The notes below the pieces were generated by a model. It had not been told where the DNA came from and did not search any database. It worked only from the letters and a program-made list of their open reading frames with translations. A program made the position numbers and the translations under genes. Source: Pseudomonadota bacterium (GTDB lineage: Bacteria > Pseudomonadota > Gammaproteobacteria > Burkholderiales > Gallionellaceae). Taken from it: 10,143 bases of DNA. This document shows positions 1 to 5,386 of the stretch, piece by piece (within the stretch, counting starts at the first letter, position 1; each line of letters opens with the position of its first letter). The stretch is taken from assembly GCA_021783855.1 (NCBI GenBank), contig JAJXTL010000106.1, positions 1 through 10,143 on the forward strand, read 5' to 3'.

Positions 1-254
1 TCCTGGGACACCTGCACGCCCCGCTCGTTTTTGGCTTCATCATCGCGCTCGATCAGTTCGATCTTGCGTCCCAGCACGCCGCCCTTTGCGTTGATCTCGG
101 CAGCCGCCAGCCGCACACCATCGCGCATGGAAACGCCCATCGGGCTGGAGCCACCGGTATAAGGGCCGGACACCCCAATCTTGATGGCATCCACAGCGAA
201 TGCGGAACAAGATACTGTAAGCGCTAAAGCGGCAACGATAGTTTTTATGTTCAT
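1..254 (-). CDS. ABC transporter substrate-binding protein, LivJ-like, N-terminal part
   Basis: This is the N-terminal 84 codons of a periplasmic solute-binding protein of the leucine/isoleucine/valine-binding family (Peripla_BP_6); the rest lies beyond the left edge. The start at 254 is preceded by GGGAG seven bases upstream. Residues 1-20 form a signal peptide: MNIK, a hydrophobic stretch, then cleavage after AFA. The mature protein opens with IKIGVSGPYTGGSSPMG, then DGVRLAAAEINAKGGVLGRK and an IELIERDDE strand, which is the family pattern (IG...PltG, G..la..eiNa.GG..G). The protein should capture a solute and deliver it to a membrane ABC permease whose genes are probably further left. The family also takes up amides, aromatic acids and other small acids, so the ligand cannot be read from this fragment. 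Its place after a kinase and a ThDP enzyme suggests the substrate of that pathway. A Cys in the signal peptide is not a convincing lipobox. Confidence 0.88.
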   Translation of the reverse strand, partial: MNIKTIVAALALTVSCSAFAVDAIKIGVSGPYTGGSSPMGVSMRDGVRLAAAEINAKGGVLGRKIELIERDDEAKNERGVQVSQ

Positions 255-364
255 GTTTATCTCCCTGGTTAAATAAAACTACAACCCACATCAACCCACC
301 CACACAACAGCCATTTTTCGGCCACCGACGACACCCAACAGTTTATCTCATTCGGAACTCTTCA
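255..364. other. Spacer between sugar-acid kinase and substrate-binding protein genes
   Basis: This 110-base gap separates two minus-strand genes. Apart from the ribosome binding site of the binding-protein gene, it holds only a low-complexity run rich in CCCAC on the plus strand (GTGGG on the transcribed strand) and a weak GCC/GGC hairpin around 311-324. I see no clear promoter or strong terminator, so read-through from the kinase gene is the simplest view. An independent promoter cannot be excluded. Confidence 0.4.
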
Positions 365-1693
365 TCACTCAGGTTCGACACCGGACAGTCTGGAATATAC
401 AGCGGCCAAAGCATGGTCGTCACCTACGTTGCCAGGAAAGATCACCACGGGCAGATTCGGATAGCGCGTATGATCAGCCGGACAGCGTACCACAGAACAA
501 CCCGGCAATATCTGTCCGAGCACGCGCGAGGTGCGCAATGCCAGCCCTCTGCTCAGCACATCGTTCGAGGTAATGCCGCCCTTGCTAATCAGAAAACCCA
601 AAGTTGCAGGCAGATTGCGCACCACATCCATCAGAAAAGCGGAAACCATCTCGCCAAATGCCAGACGCGCTGCCTGATCGGAAAACGCCTTTTCCAGACG
701 ACTGGTGAAAATCACCGGCGTATCACCCGCAGCATGGCTCAGCTGGCACTTCAGGATAACCGCTGCCAACAGTGCATCGCGCTCTTCAATCAGACGTTCG
801 ACATCCACCTCGATCGCCACGACACCCGGCATTTTGAGCAACTGTTCGAGTTGCAAGGTGGTCTTTTTGACATGGGAACCCACGATGACCGCACCCGGCA
901 TGCCGCCACGCACATAGCGCGCCATATCCTTTGCAGCGACCGGCTGATCCGGCAGAGATGCCAGCGCGGTGAGCAGACTTGCCGCACTGCGAAACAGGAA
1001 ACGCTTGCCTTGCGCTGCCGCCTCACGCAACTGGCGGGCAAAATGGTTCAAATCGCTTTGCGTTGCCGCATCCACCACCGCACATACATTGCCGTGCAAG
1101 CCCATTAATCGGGGCAGGCAATCGCCCTGTACATCGGCGAGCAGGAAACGCTCAACCTGCTCAGCCCCGATTCGTCCGGCAGTTTTTTCCTCAACATAAT
1201 CGGGTAAATAGCTGTGTCGATAACCGAACACCGAGTCCTTTGCAAACTCGGTCTCATGCACCGGCGTGTCCTGACCATTCACCCGCAGATAATGCACGCT
1301 GCCCCTTGTGGTGCGGCCGCCTTCAAAAAATGCAGGCACCAGAAAGTGCGCATCGAACGGTCCCAGTTCTTCTGCGATGACATCGGTCTCGACAGGGTAA
1401 TGTCCGCGCAGCGTCGAGTCCGAACGGCTGACCAGGATGGGATTGATATCGCGCCCGCCCTGCCTGATCTCACTCAGCGCCAGCTTGAGGTTCCGGCACA
1501 CCTCGCGGGTGATGTCTGCCGCAGGCTTCGCTGCCATGCCGCGCGTATTGGTCAACACGAAAAACAGCGGCGCATCGTCCCGTATCGCTTCCTGCAAGGT
1601 TGCCACATCCCAGCGCGTCAACAGCAGACAACTGTGTACCGTCTGCGAACCGGTGGGGTCGTCATCCAATACGATGATCTTGGTATCTGTCAT
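365..1693 (-). CDS. Four-carbon acid sugar kinase family protein (DUF1537, OtnK/DtnK-like)
   Basis: This 442-residue protein is of normal length for the two-domain DUF1537 kinases, which use ATP to phosphorylate the terminal hydroxyl of short sugar acids such as threonate, erythronate or 3-oxo-tetronate. The N-terminal substrate domain has DDDPTGSQ (10-17), RSDSTLRGHYPVE (90-102), PAFFEGGRTT (120-129) and the highly typical ETEFAKDSVFGYRHS block (147-161). The C-terminal nucleotide domain has VGSHVKKTT (271-279), SKGGITSNDVL (370-380) and PGNVGDD (420-426). The start at 1693 lies five bases after the stop of the upstream ThDP-enzyme gene, which implies co-transcription and probable translational coupling; its own ribosome site is poor (AGG, 9 bases away). 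In characterised pathways this kinase is paired with a PdxA2 dehydrogenase, and none is seen here. 3-Oxo-isoapionate kinases of apiose catabolism are in the same family, so the exact substrate is open. Confidence 0.9.
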   Translation of the reverse strand: MTDTKIIVLDDDPTGSQTVHSCLLLTRWDVATLQEAIRDDAPLFFVLTNTRGMAAKPAADITREVCRNLKLALSEIRQGGRDINPILVSRSDSTLRGHYPVETDVIAEELGPFDAHFLVPAFFEGGRTTRGSVHYLRVNGQDTPVHETEFAKDSVFGYRHSYLPDYVEEKTAGRIGAEQVERFLLADVQGDCLPRLMGLHGNVCAVVDAATQSDLNHFARQLREAAAQGKRFLFRSAASLLTALASLPDQPVAAKDMARYVRGGMPGAVIVGSHVKKTTLQLEQLLKMPGVVAIEVDVERLIEERDALLAAVILKCQLSHAAGDTPVIFTSRLEKAFSDQAARLAFGEMVSAFLMDVVRNLPATLGFLISKGGITSNDVLSRGLALRTSRVLGQILPGCSVVRCPADHTRYPNLPVVIFPGNVGDDHALAAVYSRLSGVEPE

Positions 1694-1698
1694 AAAAT

Positions 1699-3897
1699 TC
1701 AGCCTGCCAAATCTTTAGCACGCAGCGCCATCGCATCCCCGGTCAGGCCGTTGAAAGCCATGATTTCGCCTGGGCTGGCGGTGGTCTCGCCACGCTTCCA
1801 GGCAAAGGTGTCGCGCCTTGTCGCACGGGTGCGCAGCAGCACAGGTTCCAGCACGGCGCTTGGGCCACCGCTCACAGCCAGCAACACATCGCCATCAAAC
1901 AGCGCGTCGAAATGCGCGTCACTCATGAACTTATCGTCCGGTTCCGAGACTGTGTCCCAGGCAATGTCCGTCGGACGATACAGACGGCGCGGATTCACGA
2001 TGGCCACGATACGCACCTTGTAACCCGCTGCTTCAAGCTTGTCCTTTGCCTCGAATACCGGCAGGAACACCATGTCGCCGGTGACCGCGAACACCACGGT
2101 CTTGCCGCCGGTTTTGCTCTCATAAATAGTGGCCGCACCCGATTCCATCGCATATTGCGCCTCAGCAATACTCATGTAAACGGGCAGCGGGCTCTTGGAG
2201 GCGATGATCACCATGCACTTGTTAAAGCTGTTGGTCGCATAATCATAGGCCACCTGTATCGCATTCGCATCGCACGGGAACAGCGGATAGGTGTTACCGT
2301 TGCGCATCTGCGCGGCAAAGTAGTTTTCGATTTCCGGGCGCTGATGCGTCCAGCCGTTACGCCCCTGCTCCAGCGCACCGGCGGTAAACATGGTCACGAC
2401 CGAAGGCGTCTTGCGGCGCAACTCGGCCATCGCCTGCGCCACTGTCTGCACGATAGGCCAGCCGTTGATCGCAAAGCTTTCATAGGACAGCCACACCGAG
2501 CGTGAACCAAACAGCGACAGCGCCGCGGTCAGTCCTGCGCAGGCATCTTCATTGAGCGGTTCGTACACCTGACCTTCCGGCTCCTGGTTGTACAGCGGGT
2601 CCACGGTCGGGTGACGGATTTTCAGCGCATCGTTGATGTTCTTCATCGCCGAAGCTTCGTTACCGTCGGCATTGGTCACCACGAAACGCTTGTCCTGCGT
2701 GCCCACGTAGGCGACCAGCGCACCCATCGCGGTGGCCGGAACCGGCTTCTCGGTTTTGGCAAAATCGTGCAGCGGCATTTTGCCCAAAGGCGCAAGGTTC
2801 AGTACCTGCTCGGTCACCGCCGTTTTGGCAGCCGGTCCGCCACCGGCACGCACAAAGTTTTCGCGCACGATGGCCCAGGCCTCCGGGTTCAGCGCGCGAC
2901 GCTGCAACCCGTCTATCATGTGCTGCTTGTCCAGCGTGTCGGCCGGATACAGGTTGTGCGACTTGGCGCCCACGGTATGTACGCCGGTGCCCTTCATCTG
3001 TTTGATGATGAACGCAGTCAGCGTGCCGCCCAGCGCGGATTTGGCGGCGCGATCCATACCGGCCAGCACCGCCGCGGCAAACGCCAGACGCTGTTTGTGC
3101 GAGAAATAGGAGCTGTCCGCATATTCGCTGCTCTGGTTACTGTCGTCAAAATCCTTCGCATTGACCAGCACCACTTCCTTGAAGCCATGCCCCTTCCAGT
3201 AGGCGATCATCTCTTCATTCGTGAAACGCGACACCATCGAATGATGTTCCTGGCTGTAACCGTTCCAGATCAGGGTCGGCAGGAAATTGGTCACACGAGG
3301 GTACGCGGTATTGAAATGCATCATCGAGTTCAATACATACGGCTCGCCCATGCCGCCGTCGCCGATGGTGACCGGGAACAACTTGCCCGGATGCAACATG
3401 GCGCCCGCCATGGCAAAGTGCTGCCCCTGACCCAACGGGCCTGCAGGCGCCAGCAATCCCGGGATTGCGCCGGACAGATGGCCGAGCAGACCGTGTTTTT
3501 CGCGGAAACGCGCCATCAGATCGGTTACCGTTTTGATGCCCATCTCTTCGAGCGAGGTGTCGAGGAACATCGCGCTGTAAAAACCCGGCGCATGGTGCCC
3601 CACTTCGGTCACGATATTGGTGTGCCCCAGCATCACCAGTGATGCATAGGCTTCGGCGCTGCTGGCGAAACCGCCCGGATGGCCGGAGCCTTTTGAACCA
3701 CAGGTTTGCAGGGTCAGATAGCGCAGCGCATCGGCCATCAACAGCATCTGGTAAACCGCATCGGGGGATGAAGCGTCGCTGATCGAAGATTGCCCTTGTT
3801 TAATCACAGCCGATTGGGCGTGCGTGGAAAAACCTTCCCAGGCAGTGCCAAAATGTTGAATGCCTGAACAAAATTCCGGAACTGCGTGGGATGTCAT
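1699..3897 (-). CDS. Thiamine-diphosphate enzyme, transketolase/phosphoketolase-like
   Basis: This 732-residue protein is cytosolic, with no signal peptide. I chose the ATG at 3897 because AAGGAG lies seven bases upstream; a longer frame to 4005 has no such site and its added residues look non-coding. Domain order is that of transketolase: ThDP (PP) domain about 40-330, pyrimidine domain about 385-570, C-terminal domain about 595-732. Transketolase-like signs are SGHPGG (71-76) and GPLGQG (153-158). Phosphoketolase-like signs are the GHHAPGFYSA segment (100-109), GDG (179-181) followed 30 residues later by WNGY (211-214), the H307/H314 loop, the SYESF helix (471-475), NGWTHQRPE (514-522), PCDAN (541-545) and ASKSPLP (566-572). 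E450 in LNED is the likely ThDP-activating glutamate. Length lies between transketolase (about 660) and phosphoketolase (about 800). The fold and cofactor are clear; the reaction (ketol transfer, phosphoketolase cleavage, or epimerisation as proposed for some relatives) is not. It leads the operon with the sugar-acid kinase. Confidence 0.85.
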   Translation of the reverse strand: MTSHAVPEFCSGIQHFGTAWEGFSTHAQSAVIKQGQSSISDASSPDAVYQMLLMADALRYLTLQTCGSKGSGHPGGFASSAEAYASLVMLGHTNIVTEVGHHAPGFYSAMFLDTSLEEMGIKTVTDLMARFREKHGLLGHLSGAIPGLLAPAGPLGQGQHFAMAGAMLHPGKLFPVTIGDGGMGEPYVLNSMMHFNTAYPRVTNFLPTLIWNGYSQEHHSMVSRFTNEEMIAYWKGHGFKEVVLVNAKDFDDSNQSSEYADSSYFSHKQRLAFAAAVLAGMDRAAKSALGGTLTAFIIKQMKGTGVHTVGAKSHNLYPADTLDKQHMIDGLQRRALNPEAWAIVRENFVRAGGGPAAKTAVTEQVLNLAPLGKMPLHDFAKTEKPVPATAMGALVAYVGTQDKRFVVTNADGNEASAMKNINDALKIRHPTVDPLYNQEPEGQVYEPLNEDACAGLTAALSLFGSRSVWLSYESFAINGWPIVQTVAQAMAELRRKTPSVVTMFTAGALEQGRNGWTHQRPEIENYFAAQMRNGNTYPLFPCDANAIQVAYDYATNSFNKCMVIIASKSPLPVYMSIAEAQYAMESGAATIYESKTGGKTVVFAVTGDMVFLPVFEAKDKLEAAGYKVRIVAIVNPRRLYRPTDIAWDTVSEPDDKFMSDAHFDALFDGDVLLAVSGGPSAVLEPVLLRTRATRRDTFAWKRGETTASPGEIMAFNGLTGDAMALRAKDLAG

Positions 3898-3904
3898 GGT
3901 GTTG

Positions 3905-3910
3905 CTCCTT
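3905..3910 (-). promoter_or_regulatory. Ribosome binding site fixing the start of the ThDP-enzyme gene
   Basis: On the minus strand this reads AAGGAG and ends seven bases before the ATG at 3897. It is the only strong site in front of this reading frame and rules against the upstream in-frame start at 4005. Confidence 0.85.
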
Positions 3911-3938
3911 AAGAAGAATTCGTTGTGCCCGTATCGGC

Positions 3939-3960
3939 TCGAAAAAATAATCGAAAATAA
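3939..3960. repeat. Tandem A-rich direct repeat in the divergent spacer
   Basis: Two adjacent copies of TCGAAAA(AA)TAA lie side by side (3939-3950 and 3951-3960), immediately before the -35 element of the regulator gene and within the leader of the minus-strand operon. The CGAAA core recurs in both arms of the inverted repeat at 3991-4024. It could be a regulator half-site array or an A-tract upstream element; this is inferred only from position and repetition. Confidence 0.45.
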
Positions 3961-3961
3961 T

Positions 3962-3989
3962 TTGGAAGGAGCATAACGCCTGTTATAAT
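3962..3989 (+). promoter_or_regulatory. Sigma-70 promoter with extended -10 for the IclR-family gene
   Basis: TTGGAA (3962-3967) is followed after 16 bases by a perfect TATAAT (3984-3989), itself preceded by TGT, which makes an extended -10. Transcription should start near 3996, giving a leader of about 20-30 bases before the regulator start. I found no equally good promoter for the minus-strand operon in the same spacer. Confidence 0.75.
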
Positions 3990-3990
3990 A

Positions 3991-4024
3991 TTTCGCAATA
4001 CACAATCGTTTTCATAATGCGAAA
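3991..4024. promoter_or_regulatory. Inverted repeat, candidate operator of the IclR-family regulator
   Basis: The arms TTTCGCA (3991-3997) and TGCGAAA (4018-4024) are perfect inverted repeats. With one mismatch they extend inward to ten bases each (3991-4000 and 4015-4024), leaving a 14-base centre. The site covers the predicted transcription start and overlaps the first ATG of the regulator, where autorepression would be expected. Binding by this regulator is inferred. Confidence 0.5.
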
Positions 4025-4784
4025 AATGACTAAAGAACCGAATTCCATACAAGTGATCGAACGACTGGCCCGGCTGCTCGATGCCATTGCGGCGCAAGAC
4101 GAGGCCGCCAGCCTGAAAGTACTGTCGGCTGAAACAGGTTTACATCCTTCCACCGCTTTTCGCATTCTCGCTTCCCTTGCAGAACAGGGCTTTGTGGAGC
4201 GCACCAGCCGGGGAAACTATCAGCTGGGCATCAAACTGATGCAACTGGGCAGCCGGGTCAGCGCCGGCACGGATGTCAGAAAAATCGCCTTGCCGCTAAT
4301 GGAAAAGCTGCGCGACGCGCTGGATGAAACCGTCAATCTGACCGTCCGTGAGGATGACGAGGTGGTCTATATTGAGCGCACGCTCGCCAAGCGCATGATA
4401 CGGGTGGAACAGGTGATCGGCAGTCGTGCACCGCTGCATGTCACCGCTGTGGGCAAGCTGATGCTGGGCGCACAGGGTGAGGCCGCTTGCCGCAGTTATG
4501 CCAGGCGCAGCAAACTCCCCCCTTATACGGCCAACACGCACACCACCATTGAGGCACTGTTGCAGGATTGCATCGAGGCGGCACACCGTGACTATGCCTG
4601 CGACAATGAGGAAGCCGAGCTGGGCGTGGGATGCATAGGTGCGTTAATTCGCGACGCCGACGGACATGTGGTTGCCGGTTTATCCGTATCAGCCCCGATA
4701 GAGCGCCGTCGCGACGAATGGATTGTGCAAGTGAGGGACACTGCTGCGCAAATATCGCAACTGCTAGGCTATCACGCAGCCTGA
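4017..4784 (+). CDS. IclR-family transcriptional regulator
   Basis: This 255-residue protein has the standard IclR length and layout. A winged helix-turn-helix occupies about 10-75: the HTH spans 33-58, with the recognition segment GLHPSTAFRILASLAEQGFV, and the wing SRGNYQLG lies at 64-71. The effector-binding domain covers about 85-252, with APLHVTAVGKLML (138-150) and RDYACDNEEAELGVGCIGALI (191-211). IclR proteins bind small organic acids or sugars and control neighbouring catabolic genes. Divergence from the ThDP-enzyme/kinase operon makes that operon its likely target. Two starts are possible: the ATG at 4017, or the ATG at 4026 three codons later. Neither has a good ribosome site, so translation may be weak or start on a very short leader. 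The gene is followed after 37 bases by the GlcG-like gene on the same strand. Confidence 0.93.
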   Translation: MRKMTKEPNSIQVIERLARLLDAIAAQDEAASLKVLSAETGLHPSTAFRILASLAEQGFVERTSRGNYQLGIKLMQLGSRVSAGTDVRKIALPLMEKLRDALDETVNLTVREDDEVVYIERTLAKRMIRVEQVIGSRAPLHVTAVGKLMLGAQGEAACRSYARRSKLPPYTANTHTTIEALLQDCIEAAHRDYACDNEEAELGVGCIGALIRDADGHVVAGLSVSAPIERRRDEWIVQVRDTAAQISQLLGYHAA

Positions 4785-4821
4785 ACAGCTGCCATACCGT
4801 TTAAATTCAAGGAGAAATTGC

Positions 4822-5235
4822 ATGAAAGATAAAAAATGCCTGATGCTGGACGATGTAAAAATCATTGCGGCGGGTTGCGAAGCAGAAGCGTTGCGGCAGA
4901 ACTGGGCTGTCTCCATCGCCATCGTCGACGATGGCGGTCATCTGATGTGGCTGCAACGTCTGGACGACGCGCCATTGACCAGCATGACTATCGCCACCGG
5001 CAAGGCATACACCTCCGCACTGGGAAGGCGCGCCTCAAAGTGGTATGAAGAAATAGTGGCCGGCGGGCGCAACGCTTTTCTGTCAATTCCCGGCGGGCTG
5101 ACTTTACTCGAAGGCGGAGAACCCATTATCGTGAACGGAGAAACCGTGGGCGCAGTGGGCGTGTCCGGTGTCAAATCCGATGAAGATGCCAGAATTGCAC
5201 GTTCCGGCATCAGTGCGTTTCTTGAACATCGGTAG
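4822..5235 (+). CDS. GlcG/HbpS family (DUF336) small protein
   Basis: This 137-residue protein is of the heme-binding HbpS/GlcG family (PF03928). The start at 4822 has AAGGAG seven bases upstream. Family marks are the strand SIAIVDDGGHLM (31-42), SMTIATGKAYTSA (54-66), SIPGGLTLLEGGEPI (88-102) and GAVGVSG (110-116). There is no signal peptide, so it is cytosolic, unlike secreted HbpS. Relatives sit in glycolate (glc), propanediol and other carbon-source operons, mostly without a proven activity; heme or cobalamin binding has been reported for some members. It probably shares a transcript with the IclR-family gene, which ties it to the divergent sugar-acid locus. I cannot assign a reaction. 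Confidence 0.88.
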   Translation: MKDKKCLMLDDVKIIAAGCEAEALRQNWAVSIAIVDDGGHLMWLQRLDDAPLTSMTIATGKAYTSALGRRASKWYEEIVAGGRNAFLSIPGGLTLLEGGEPIIVNGETVGAVGVSGVKSDEDARIARSGISAFLEHR

Positions 5236-5270
5236 ATTTTCAAGCGTAATCAAAGACCTGAACCACGGCC

Positions 5271-5297
5271 TAAACTTATCCGGAAAAACACCGATAA
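5271..5297 (+). promoter_or_regulatory. Sigma-28 (FliA) flagellar-class promoter of the chemotaxis receptor gene
   Basis: TAAA (5271-5274), exactly 15 bases, then ACCGATAA (5290-5297) matches the FliA consensus TAAA-N15-GCCGATAA at all but one position. It lies 89 bases before the start of the methyl-accepting chemotaxis protein, a class of gene normally in the FliA regulon. Transcription should begin near 5305-5310. Confidence 0.82.
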
Positions 5298-5326
5298 GAT
5301 CATACAGCCGATATGATTTTCTGACG

Positions 5327-5373
5327 CTGTTGTCATACAAAACAACAGTACCCGGACGCAATGCCTGACGGCA
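5327..5373 (+). promoter_or_regulatory. Two hairpins in the leader of the chemotaxis receptor mRNA
   Basis: A perfect seven-base stem, CTGTTGT/ACAACAG with an eight-base loop (5327-5348), is followed by TGCC-TGAC-GGCA (5362-5373), which ends 13 bases before the receptor ATG. The ATG itself lacks a clear Shine-Dalgarno sequence. The structures may tune translation or stability; this is inference. Confidence 0.35.
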
Positions 5374-5386
5374 GAAAGATAAACCC

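Noticed and set aside
40..303. 87-codon minus-strand frame overlapping the binding-protein start
   Set aside because: It is out of frame with the real signal peptide and substrate-binding family motifs and has no recognisable content.
413..1108. 231-codon plus-strand open frame opposite the sugar-acid kinase gene
   Set aside because: The minus-strand frame has clear family motifs along its full length; this antisense frame is rich in His, Arg and Gln, has no recognisable domain or ribosome site, and is expected by chance in GC-rich coding DNA.
2611..3642. 343-codon plus-strand open frame opposite the ThDP-enzyme gene
   Set aside because: It is a shadow of the conserved minus-strand gene, with His/Arg-heavy low-quality composition and no family pattern.
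3898..4005. N-terminal extension of the ThDP enzyme to an upstream ATG at 4005
   Set aside because: The extension crosses the promoter region, looks non-coding and lacks a ribosome site, whereas the ATG at 3897 has a good AAGGAG.
5275..5298. CTTATC/GATAAG hairpin after the GlcG-like gene as a terminator
   Set aside because: There is no T-run after it, and its arms coincide with the FliA promoter spacer and -10 element, which explains the sequence better.
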